The notes beneath the pieces were generated by a model that worked only from the letters and a program-made list of their open reading frames with translations, did no database searches and was not told the origin of the DNA. The translations under genes and the position numbers were made by a program. 32,559 nt of DNA from Clostridia bacterium (GTDB lineage Bacteria > Bacillota > Clostridia > Oscillospirales > CAG-272). This document shows, one piece after another, positions 1 to 6,481 of this stretch. Every line of letters begins with the position of its first letter. The first letter of the stretch is position 1. The stretch is from assembly GCA_017539425.1 (NCBI GenBank), contig JAFYHA010000028.1, positions 1 through 32,559 on the forward strand, in the 5' to 3' direction.

Positions 1-276
1 GGATCTGTGCTGGTCCGAATAGACAAGTACTATCCCAGCACCAAGACGTGTCATTGCTGCGGAGCGCATAATCCGGAGATCAAACTCGGGATCCTGTCAT
101 GGACATGCCCGGAATGTGGAGCAAATCTGGACCGCGACGTGAATGCAGCGATCAACATCCGCAACGAAGGGAAACGAATCTTTGCCGACTATTACAGAGC
201 CATTCTGGAAAAAGAGGAGAAGGCGGCAACAATCGCTGCGCAAAGATCTGAGTTCCGTCACAGGAAAAGAAACTGA
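1..276 (+). CDS. tnpB: TnpB (IS605 OrfB) C-terminal fragment, 5' end outside window
   Basis: This is the C-terminal 91 codons of a TnpB, the RNA-guided nuclease carried by IS200/IS605-type elements; the reading frame is open to base 1, so the gene starts upstream of the window. Visible features are the zinc ribbon (CHCC followed by CPEC, about residues 19-41 of the fragment) and directly after it DRDVNAAINI, whose Asp belongs to the third RuvC catalytic motif. A basic tail (RHRKRN) ends the protein. Family knowledge: TnpB uses an omega-RNA from the element's right end as guide. The right end follows directly downstream, and the flanking DNA beyond it is a broken HAD gene, so the element sits inside a former gene. 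No tnpA is visible, so autonomy cannot be judged. Confidence 0.93.
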   Translation, partial: GSVLVRIDKYYPSTKTCHCCGAHNPEIKLGILSWTCPECGANLDRDVNAAINIRNEGKRIFADYYRAILEKEEKAATIAAQRSEFRHRKRN

Positions 277-460
277 AGCAAAAAAGCACAACCGGTCGGG
301 ACACCGGGGATAGACCCCGCAGTAAGCACTATCGGATACATGCCGAAAAGAGCCTATAGCATTTGCCGGAGTTTCCGGTATGACAGGGTAAAATAGAATA
401 GGCGGCGTTCAGCCGCCTAGGAAGCCCCCACCTCAGCGCAAGCAGGTGGCGGGTAGTTCA
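277..460 (+). ncRNA. omega-RNA scaffold / right end of TnpB element A
   Basis: The non-coding stretch after tnpB has the expected form of an IS605-type right end. It contains a hairpin GGCGGC-gttca-GCCGCC at 401-417 and then a terminal hairpin, CCACCT at 428-433 with AGGTGG at 444-449, extended by CCC 425-427 and GGG 451-453. The outer motif GAAGCCCCCACCTC...GGGTAGTTCA also occurs, inverted, at 32420-32462. In known TnpB systems the omega-RNA spans the tnpB 3' end and this region, and the guide begins right after the element; that would put the guide at about 461-480. The exact RNA 5' end is not visible. Confidence 0.75.
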
Positions 461-848
461 CAGATCTCCTCGCCTTTGCCAATCGCGTCGATCTTGGCTC
501 TGTTATCCTCCCGGTCACAGGGAATATCTTCTATTCCCGCTTCAATGGAGCGCCGGATGGCCCATTCCATCTGTGTCAGGGCAGATAGTCCGGCGGATTC
601 CACACAGAAGCGGTCCGTTTCGGGCAGGGGCTCAGTCCCGGCTTTGGCAATCAGGTTCAGAGCATTCTCCTCGCTGTCGTACCCGTCAGGAACACCGTTT
701 CTCGAGACATAGTCCAGAACGATGCTCATAACCGGGGCCTGTTGCGGATCAGGGAATGGGTGCCGTCTATGTCATGAAAGGCATAGAGGATCTTCCGGTC
801 TTCAAATGGCCGCACGATGATGGAGCAAGGCTTGTAAGCGAAAGTCAT
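461..848 (-). pseudogene. HAD hydrolase, decayed duplicate interrupted by TnpB element
   Basis: This minus-strand stretch is a second copy of the N-terminal part of the intact HAD gene at 2562-3515. It starts at an ATG at 846-848 and keeps the HAD motif I (AFHDIDGTHS). Two lesions are visible. Compared with the intact copy (after the shared gatgctcat, reading plus), the spacer at about 730-745 is one base shorter, which shifts the frame after RNRPRL and stops. The homology then ends after GEE at about 465, where the right end of TnpB element A begins, so the rest of the gene is gone or lies beyond the element. By eye identity to the intact copy is only around 80% at the DNA level. Confidence 0.85.
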
Positions 849-863
849 CACGGTTTGGTCCGC

Positions 864-1037
864 TCACTTTCTGGGTTCGCTGCAGAGCGCAAGCAGATCG
901 TCCAGCTTTGCGGTTGCCAACCGGACAATGGCATCGCCCGCACTGTAGTAGATGCGTACGGTCTTGTCGTCTTCCAGAAGCATACCGCAAGGGAAGAGCG
1001 CGTTTGCACGGAATCCGTATTCCCGTTCGTAGAAACA
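864..1037 (-). pseudogene. GH130 phosphorylase, C-terminal remnant
   Basis: The last 57 codons of a GH130 glycoside phosphorylase remain here, from FYEREYGF to the stop codon at 864-866. The peptide is identical to the C-terminus of the intact gene at 3528-4547, and the DNA differs at only four positions over about 175 bases, all of them silent. The homology stops abruptly at about 1037, inside the Glu-Arg-Glu-Tyr segment, where an unrelated dipeptidase-like reading frame on the opposite strand starts. The piece has no start codon or promoter of its own and is judged non-functional. Confidence 0.88.
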
Positions 1038-1613
1038 TCGGACTCGTCCGGGTTCGTGCTGCTGGCGGACAGTGTCCCGCACGTGGTGCAGGAGATCCGC
1101 TACTATTCCACCTACAATTTCGTCGGGGAACGCGTCGACGGATACGAGGAGCCGGTCGCTCTTCTGACCAAGGAGGCGGCCCGGGCCCTGAAGGCCGTGA
1201 GTTCTGAACTGATCGTCCGGGGCTACCGGCTGAAGGTCTTCGACGCCTACCGCCCGGTCTGCGCGGTCCGTCACTTCATTCTGTGGGGGAAAGAGGACCA
1301 GGACATGCGCATGAAGCCGTACTTCTATCCGGATCTCGAGAAGCAGGAACTGTTCTCCAAAGGCTACATCGCCCGCCGCTCCAGTCACAGCCGGGGCAGC
1401 GCGGTTGACCTGACCCTGCTCGACATGGCCTCCGGCCGGGAACTGGACATGGGCATCTCCTTCGACTCGAACAACAGTTTCGCCGATCATGTCCAGCGCA
1501 ATACGGCGACGGGAAGCAGCAGCTTCGCCTCTCTGATCGCCTCTCACATGAACGATCTGGATCAGCACATCGCCGATCTGAACGTGCTCGTGATTCTCTA
1601 TGAGGACAGATGA
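1038..1613 (+). pseudogene. VanX-like D-Ala-D-Ala dipeptidase, broken at both ends
   Basis: From about 1038 the plus-strand frame encodes a recognisable peptidase family M15D (VanX/DdpX) segment: GFVLLADSVPHVVQEIRYYS, then DAYRP, SKGYIARRSSHSRGSAVDLTL and MGISFD. The His of SSHSRG and Asp of AVDLTL correspond to two of the three zinc ligands. The family's C-terminal EWWH motif, which supplies the catalytic Glu and third zinc ligand, is absent: homology ends at about 1480 and the last 45 codons (SNNSFADH to YEDR) resemble nothing I recognise. The 5' end is also lost, because the frame runs back into antisense of the GH130 remnant and no ribosome site precedes a plausible start. I call it a chimeric remnant; a repurposed protein is possible but unlikely. 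Confidence 0.75.
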
Positions 1614-1677
1614 CGGCAGGATTGTGAATGCGCTGCTTCGCGGCTGAACGCAAAACGGGAGTGAAAGGGGAAAGACC

Positions 1678-2451
1678 ATGCGGATCATAGACAAGAACAC
1701 GGATTTCTACGACTATCTGACGGCCGTCTATCCGGACGACTCGATCGTGTTCGACCGGCGCGGAGCCTTCCTCCTGACCCGGGAGCAGATGTGCGGCTAT
1801 CTGGATCCGGACCGATGGGGGTTTCTCCAGATTCATTACCTGGATCCATTTAGGTTCGTGCTGCTGCAGGTCTGCAATACCTTTTGGCTCTTTCTGGTCA
1901 CGGTCACGGAATTCGACAAAAGCGACCCGACTGCGCGGGATTGGAAACCGCTCGCCTTTGAGGCCGAACTGCTCCACACATGGAAACAGTACGGCCGGAA
2001 AAGAGCGTTCCTGACGCTCGACACCATCGGATTCCATTTTTCTGTCGAATACACCTTGAACTATAGGGACTGGAAAAAGCGCAGTTTCGAAAAGAGCCGG
2101 ATTCTTGAGAAGATTCAGACGCTGGTTCAGGCGATCGATACGCAGGATTACCGGGTCTTGCGCAGAATCTGCGGCGACGGGACCGGCCCGGAGGAAAAGA
2201 ACGGAACCGTCAAAACAGAGGAGAGCAAGATTCCCCTGCTGAAGGCGAGCGGCCTTTCGGAGTGCATCGATCCTCTTGCGATCTACCTTTCCTTTGAGGA
2301 ATATTTTTCTCTCAAGAAGCAGGATTCGGAAAGGACTGCGTCCGTGGGGATCACCGACCTCGAGAAGATCGAGAATCACGGATTTGACCGGAAAACATCG
2401 TTCCGCGGCAAGAACAAGCCCGATACGGGTGAAAATTCAGGGCCCAAATGA
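1678..2451 (+). CDS. Conserved hypothetical protein, 257 aa
   Basis: I do not recognise a characterised family. The start at 1678 is well placed behind an AGGGGAAAG ribosome site. The first 55 residues (MRIIDKNTDFYDYL, then SIVFDRRG and LLTREQMC) are of a kind I recall from uncharacterised Clostridia proteins, but no catalytic motif is evident. The middle is rich in aromatic residues (FLQIHYLDPFRFVLLQVCNTFW, a strongly hydrophobic patch rather than a clear membrane helix), and the C-terminal 70 residues are charged and low in complexity, probably disordered. No signal peptide is seen, so it is likely cytoplasmic. It is convergent with the HAD gene and lies next to the scrap region, giving no functional context. 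Confidence 0.7.
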   Translation: MRIIDKNTDFYDYLTAVYPDDSIVFDRRGAFLLTREQMCGYLDPDRWGFLQIHYLDPFRFVLLQVCNTFWLFLVTVTEFDKSDPTARDWKPLAFEAELLHTWKQYGRKRAFLTLDTIGFHFSVEYTLNYRDWKKRSFEKSRILEKIQTLVQAIDTQDYRVLRRICGDGTGPEEKNGTVKTEESKIPLLKASGLSECIDPLAIYLSFEEYFSLKKQDSERTASVGITDLEKIENHGFDRKTSFRGKNKPDTGENSGPK

Positions 2452-2481
2452 TCGGCCACGAAGAAGTAAGACAAAGAATAG

Positions 2482-2501
2482 GGGAGATCCGAAGATCTCC
2501 C
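2482..2501. terminator. Hairpin between convergent genes
   Basis: A perfect 8-bp stem GGGAGATC / GATCTCCC with a CGAA tetraloop lies between the convergent ends of the hypothetical gene (2451) and the HAD gene (2562). There is no proper T-tract on either side (tcattctgt on the plus side), so it is a weak or atypical terminator, possibly for the plus-strand gene. Confidence 0.45.
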
Positions 2502-2561
2502 TCATTCTGTCTGAGTGACCGGACTGAACCAGCGGCCTGTGAAGGTGGTGCAGCGAACGAC

Positions 2562-3515
2562 TTACGTACGGATCAGATCCCGCAGATCCGGATCCGTGAA
2601 ATCGCTCACGATGATATGCGTTCCGAGACGTTTGTGCAGCGCCCGCTTGTAGTCCTCGTCCGGTCCCAGCCGGCTCAGGCACAAGGCGCCCATCGCGACG
2701 CCGGCAGAGATCTCCGCGCGTCCGTCGCCTGTGACCAGCACGTTGCGTCCGTCCGCGCCCAGGTTGGCAAGAAGACGGTTCATGATGCTGTCCTTGGGCA
2801 GTTTGTCGGTCCAGGTTGAGCCTATGATGTCTTCCACGATCTCACCGGGTCCCGTTCGGAAGCCCAGCGTTTCCACTTCTTCCCACATGCCCATGCCGCG
2901 TTCCACGACTGCGCCGGTCACGAAATAGTTCTTCACGCCCGCGTCGCGCAGGGCGGTGAGAAAGGCCATGGATCCCTTCACGATGAAGCGGTCCGGGTCT
3001 TTTTTCGCGATCTCCAGGTTGCGGTCCCGGCAGAATCCGTTGAGGACCCGCTCGTAGAACTTGAACAGCCGGGGCGTGTGCGTTTCCAGAAAGGCCGCCA
3101 GCTCCGGGCTGTCCGGATTGGCGAACACCTCCTCGCCGCTTCCGATCGCGGCGATCTTGGCGCGGTTGTCCTCCCGGTCGCAGGGGACTTTCTCTATGCC
3201 CGCCTCGATGGCGCGGCGGATGGCCCATTCCATCTGGGTCAGGGCGGAGAGTCCGGCGGATTCCACGCAGAAGCGGTCGGTCTCGGGGAGTGGTTCGGTT
3301 CCGGCCCGGTCGATCAGCTTCAAGGCGTTCTCCTCGCTGTCATAGCCTTCCGGAACGCCGTTCCGCGAGACGTAATCCAGCACGATGCTCATGACGGGCG
3401 GCCAGTTCCGAATCAGGGAATGGGTACCGTCGATGTCATGAAAGGCATAGAGGATCTCCCTCTCCCCGAACGGTCTTACGACGATGGGGCAGGGCTTGCA
3501 GATGAATTTCAGCAC
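2562..3515 (-). CDS. HAD-superfamily hydrolase (intact copy)
   Basis: A 317-aa cytoplasmic haloacid-dehalogenase-type hydrolase, probably a phosphatase. Motif I is AFHDIDGT with the nucleophile Asp27 and general acid Asp29; motif II is FVTGA (about residue 198); the acidic motif IV is VTGDGRAE (about residue 262). The large helical insertion between motifs I and II is a cap domain. The start is a GTG at 3513-3515, only 12 bases after the GH130 stop and with a poor ribosome site, suggesting translational coupling to GH130. The broken copy at 461-848 starts with ATG at the equivalent place. Substrate is unknown; from its partner one could guess a sugar phosphate, but nothing in the sequence proves it. 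Confidence 0.88.
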   Translation of the reverse strand: MLKFICKPCPIVVRPFGEREILYAFHDIDGTHSLIRNWPPVMSIVLDYVSRNGVPEGYDSEENALKLIDRAGTEPLPETDRFCVESAGLSALTQMEWAIRRAIEAGIEKVPCDREDNRAKIAAIGSGEEVFANPDSPELAAFLETHTPRLFKFYERVLNGFCRDRNLEIAKKDPDRFIVKGSMAFLTALRDAGVKNYFVTGAVVERGMGMWEEVETLGFRTGPGEIVEDIIGSTWTDKLPKDSIMNRLLANLGADGRNVLVTGDGRAEISAGVAMGALCLSRLGPDEDYKRALHKRLGTHIIVSDFTDPDLRDLIRT

Positions 3516-3527
3516 GTCGGATACCGC

Positions 3528-4547
3528 TCACTTTCTGGGTTCGCTGCAGAGCGCAAGCAGATCGTCCAGTTTTGCGGTTGCCAGCCTGACAATGGCATCG
3601 CCCGCACTGTAGTAGATGCGTACGGTCTTGTCGTCTTCCAGAAGCATACCGCAAGGGAAGAGAGCGTTTGCACGGAATCCGTATTCCCGTTCGTAGAAAC
3701 CTTCGGGAACGATGAGCGGACGCTTGGACATACCTATGACTTTGGACGGATCCTTGAGATCCAGGAGGGCAATTCCGATGACATAGCGTTTCTTCCAGGC
3801 AGGTTCCCAGCCGTTCTTGCCACGTTCCGGATCCACATCCACCGCGTGGAAGATGATGAGCCAGCCTTTGTCTGTCTTGATTGGCGGGGCACCGGGACCA
3901 ATCTTGTCATTGCAGAACGGAACGTCCTCCGTGCCCATGACAAGCCGGGACTTGCCCCAGTATACCAGATCCGGAGATTCGGACAGCCAGATGTCAAAAA
4001 CGTGTCCCCCACGCGAATAGACCGGCATGGGCCGTTCCAGGCGGACATAGTTGCCGTTGATTTTTTCCGGGAAGAGCACCATGTTGCGGTTGTCCGGAAC
4101 AGAGATGGACTTGATGTCGAAAGTCTTCAGGTCCTTGGAGACAGCCATGCCTCCGCAGACTCCGTGACGGGTGTCTACGGCAAAGCAGATGCAGTATTCG
4201 TTGTCAATCCAGGTCAGACGGGGGTCGTAGGCCCGGATGATCTCGTCGTTATGCAGATTGAAGCAGGGTTCTGGCTCTACGTTCCAGTGGATTCCGTCAT
4301 CCGAAAAAGCCAGTCCGAGATTGGTGATGTTCCCGTTTTCATCCGGAAACAGACGCTGGGCATTATAATCGCCCACATCGTTCCGGAAGATCATGATGTA
4401 TTTTCCGTCTTTCTTCAGAACGCCTGCGTTGAAGGTCAGCGCGGATTTGTAGGGTACGTCCTTGTAGGAGAGAACGGGCTCCGGATACCGCGTGATACAG
4501 GAGGCGGTCGTGAACAGAGACTCGTCAAGTTGTTTCCATGTTCCCAT
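3528..4547 (-). CDS. GH130 beta-mannoside phosphorylase
   Basis: A 339-aa family GH130 glycoside phosphorylase. Family members cleave beta-1,4-mannosidic bonds (mannosyl-glucose or manno-oligosaccharides) with phosphate, releasing alpha-mannose 1-phosphate, in the cytoplasm. Visible hallmarks are the early TFNAGV and IMIFRND segments, the conserved YDPRLTW (catalytic Asp region, about residue 109), RLERPMP, IGPGAPPI with GWLIIFHAV, and the C-terminal IYYSAGDAIVRLATA. Length is typical. The start has an AAGGAAA ribosome site. It leads a two-gene operon with the HAD hydrolase and has its own promoter, divergent from the solute-binding lipoprotein gene at 4874. The exact disaccharide specificity cannot be read from the sequence. 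Confidence 0.93.
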   Translation of the reverse strand: MGTWKQLDESLFTTASCITRYPEPVLSYKDVPYKSALTFNAGVLKKDGKYIMIFRNDVGDYNAQRLFPDENGNITNLGLAFSDDGIHWNVEPEPCFNLHNDEIIRAYDPRLTWIDNEYCICFAVDTRHGVCGGMAVSKDLKTFDIKSISVPDNRNMVLFPEKINGNYVRLERPMPVYSRGGHVFDIWLSESPDLVYWGKSRLVMGTEDVPFCNDKIGPGAPPIKTDKGWLIIFHAVDVDPERGKNGWEPAWKKRYVIGIALLDLKDPSKVIGMSKRPLIVPEGFYEREYGFRANALFPCGMLLEDDKTVRIYYSAGDAIVRLATAKLDDLLALCSEPRK

Positions 4548-4574
4548 AATGGTTTTCCTTTTTTTTGTTGGACT

Positions 4575-4593
4575 GATCTTTCAAAAAAAGATC
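4575..4593 (-). promoter_or_regulatory. Leader hairpin upstream of GH130
   Basis: In the 5' leader of the GH130 transcript, GATCTTT and AAAGATC form a perfect 7-bp stem around a 5-base loop. It lies between the promoter (-10 at 4600-4605) and the start codon and has no T-tract after it. It may stabilise the message or be a protein-binding site; function unknown. Confidence 0.35.
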
Positions 4594-4599
4594 GCAGTT

Positions 4600-4629
4600 A
4601 TTTTAGCATAGGGAAGGACAGCCCGTCAA
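4600..4629 (-). promoter_or_regulatory. Promoter of GH130-HAD operon
   Basis: On the minus strand, -35 TTGACG (4624-4629) and -10 TAAAAT (4600-4605) are separated by 18 bases; the bases before the -10 read ATGC, giving an extended -10 TG. It faces the GH130 gene 53 bases away. Confidence 0.75.
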
Positions 4630-4760
4630 GTTCAGAATGCACAAAAGGATTGCCCCGCTTACATTTTTTCCAAGTCTCTCAGCTTCTGGAATTGTGTGCC
4701 CTGATTGAGAAAGTGATCGGGAGCGCAGGGGCCCCGGATTTGCAAAATATGCGTAAACTG
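4630..4760. other. Intergenic spacer between divergent promoters
   Basis: The 130 bases between the two divergent promoters are AT-richer than their surroundings. I see no gene, no clear operator palindrome and no terminator here. Confidence 0.5.
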
Positions 4761-4790
4761 TTGACCCGATCATGTATAGTGTGTTACAAT
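4761..4790 (+). promoter_or_regulatory. Promoter of solute-binding lipoprotein gene
   Basis: -35 TTGACC (4761-4766) and -10 TACAAT (4785-4790) with an 18-base spacer lie 83 bases before the ATG at 4874. The 5' leader is about 75 bases and shows no obvious terminator or riboswitch. Confidence 0.78.
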
Positions 4791-4873
4791 CCTATTTGTT
4801 GAACGGCTTCGGTCAAGGATTTGCCCGGGCCTTTCGCTATTCATTCCAAACTCTTGTAGCCACGGAGGCACAT

Positions 4874-6397
4874 ATGAGAAAAATCATTGCTTTGGTGCTC
4901 CTGCTTTGCCTGACGGCCGCGCTTTTCGCATCCTGCGGAAACGGTACCGCAGATCCTGCGGAGACGCAGAAACCCGGTCAGGGACAGGAAACCGGTACAG
5001 CCGAATCCCAGCCTGAATCCGACAGGCCGTCCGAGACCGAAACCGATGCGCCCGCGCGGGATTATATTGCAGACGGGCTCAGGGATGAGGATTTCAACAA
5101 GTTCGTGTTCAACATCATGTACTCACCCGCACGGGGACTGATGGTCATCAACCTTGAGGATGCGCAGACGGGCGACCTGATCGAGGACACCCTCTACGAA
5201 TGCTCGTCCGCGGTCGCGGAACGGTTCAATATCCTCTACGAGCGTACGGACGGCGGAGACGACCACGGACTGGCCGACAAATTGGAGGCATCCGTGCTCA
5301 GCGGTACGAAAAACGAGTTCGCCATGACGATTGGACATGACTATCTGTCCGTCCGCAACTCCATGAAAGGATATTACGCGGACCTGACCGAAAGTGACGC
5401 GTTCGACTTTTCCAAGCCCTGGTGGCCTGAGAAGAATCTGCAGTCCACCTCGATCGGAGGCCGGATGTACGTTGCGTCCTCCTATGTAAGCTACTCCCCG
5501 ATGACCGGTGCCGGCATCCTTGCGTTCAACAAGAAGATGATGGCTGACCGCAATCTGGAGGCGCCATATGAGGAGGCGTTCGATCGCGACTGGTATATGG
5601 AGGACCTGATCCAGTACGCGGCAAGAGGGCATAACGACGCGGATGCGGACGGCACGATCGATATCGATGCCGGCGAACAATACGGATTTGTCATGGGAAG
5701 CATGGCCGCGACCGGGTTCGAGAGAAGCATGGACGTGGTCCCGGTTGGAAAGGATTCCGAGGACATGCCCGAATATGCGCTCGACGCGGAACGCGCCTAT
5801 ACGATGCTGGAACTGCTCGGCCGGCTTCTGGAAAGCGGGAAGAGATTCGACGAAAACAATTCTCAGTTCGAGGCCTTCAAAAACAACGGCGCGCTCTTCC
5901 TCTACACCAGTACCCGCGACGTGTACCGGAAGGTCCGTACCTATGTGGACGTGACCTACGGATTCCTTCCGGTCCCGATGCTTGACGAGAGCCAGACGGA
6001 CTATATTGCTGGCGCGTCCGATATGCTCTGGGGCGTTCCGCAGACCAGTGTGGACCAGTTCCATCAGATCTCGACGATCATCGAGGCGCTGTCCTGCCAG
6101 TGCTACAACTACGTAGTGCCGGCGTTCTATGAGACCACCCTGCAGACCAAGCTGTCCGACGCAGAGGAGGACATCAAGGTCCTGGATATCGTCCGGGACG
6201 CGACGGCAATGCCGTTTGCCTACTTCTTTGGGACGGCGCTGGGCGGTCTGGACATCGCCATGGCCGAACTGCCGAGACAGACCACCGCGTCCGGGCTGTC
6301 CTCCTATATCGCCGCCCGCGAGGCTACGCTGATCCGGAACATCGCACAACTGATCGACGATTTCTACGCGATCGAGGAACTGCAGAATCACGCGTAA
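4874..6397 (+). CDS. Extracellular solute-binding-type lipoprotein 1
   Basis: A 507-aa lipoprotein of the extracellular solute-binding type (ABC sugar-uptake family 1-like). The signal peptide ends in the lipobox FASC with the lipidated Cys21, followed by a Gln/Glu/Thr-rich tether of about 40 residues. An EF-hand-like acidic loop, DADADGTIDID, sits at about residue 255, after a Trp-Tyr-Met-Glu segment. The later YGFLPVPMLDESQTDY is shared with three other lipoproteins in the window. The start at 4874 is chosen for its GGAGG site and signal peptide; the frame is open further upstream. The gene stands alone, with no permease or ATPase, divergent from the GH130 operon; a role in mannoside capture is only an inference. 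Ends at a strong terminator. Confidence 0.85.
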   Translation: MRKIIALVLLLCLTAALFASCGNGTADPAETQKPGQGQETGTAESQPESDRPSETETDAPARDYIADGLRDEDFNKFVFNIMYSPARGLMVINLEDAQTGDLIEDTLYECSSAVAERFNILYERTDGGDDHGLADKLEASVLSGTKNEFAMTIGHDYLSVRNSMKGYYADLTESDAFDFSKPWWPEKNLQSTSIGGRMYVASSYVSYSPMTGAGILAFNKKMMADRNLEAPYEEAFDRDWYMEDLIQYAARGHNDADADGTIDIDAGEQYGFVMGSMAATGFERSMDVVPVGKDSEDMPEYALDAERAYTMLELLGRLLESGKRFDENNSQFEAFKNNGALFLYTSTRDVYRKVRTYVDVTYGFLPVPMLDESQTDYIAGASDMLWGVPQTSVDQFHQISTIIEALSCQCYNYVVPAFYETTLQTKLSDAEEDIKVLDIVRDATAMPFAYFFGTALGGLDIAMAELPRQTTASGLSSYIAAREATLIRNIAQLIDDFYAIEELQNHA

Positions 6398-6429
6398 CAA
6401 GCCAACTCCCGGACAGGGTCCGGATATAC

Positions 6430-6470
6430 GGAAAGCCGGAAGGAACTCGGTTCCTTCCGGCTTTCCTTGT
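6430..6470 (+). terminator. Rho-independent terminator
   Basis: A perfect 16-bp stem (6430-6445 with 6451-6466, loop ctcgg) is followed by ttgt. It ends the lipoprotein transcript and lies between convergent genes, so it could also block read-through from the minus strand. Confidence 0.85.
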
Positions 6471-6481
6471 CACTGTGGCCG

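Noticed and set aside
1483-1613. CsrA-like look of the minus-strand reading (HVQIGDVLIQIVHVRGDQ)
   Set aside because: Short chance resemblance, without the CsrA N-terminus (MLVLSRK) and with no start site.
1276-2379. Long minus-strand frame across the dipeptidase remnant and hypothetical gene
   Set aside because: Arg/Cys/Ser-rich shadow; the 1678 gene on the other strand has a good ribosome site.
3078-4802. 574-codon plus-strand open frame antisense to HAD and GH130
   Set aside because: Antisense shadow of two clear genes in high-GC DNA, with no domain and no ribosome site.
5638-5680. Dockerin or cellulosome module from the DxDxDG loops
   Set aside because: Dockerins need two such loops at a terminus; each lipoprotein has one internal loop.
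5123-6400. 425-codon minus-strand frame antisense to lipoprotein 1
   Set aside because: Shadow frame; the plus strand has promoter, ribosome site, signal peptide and terminator.
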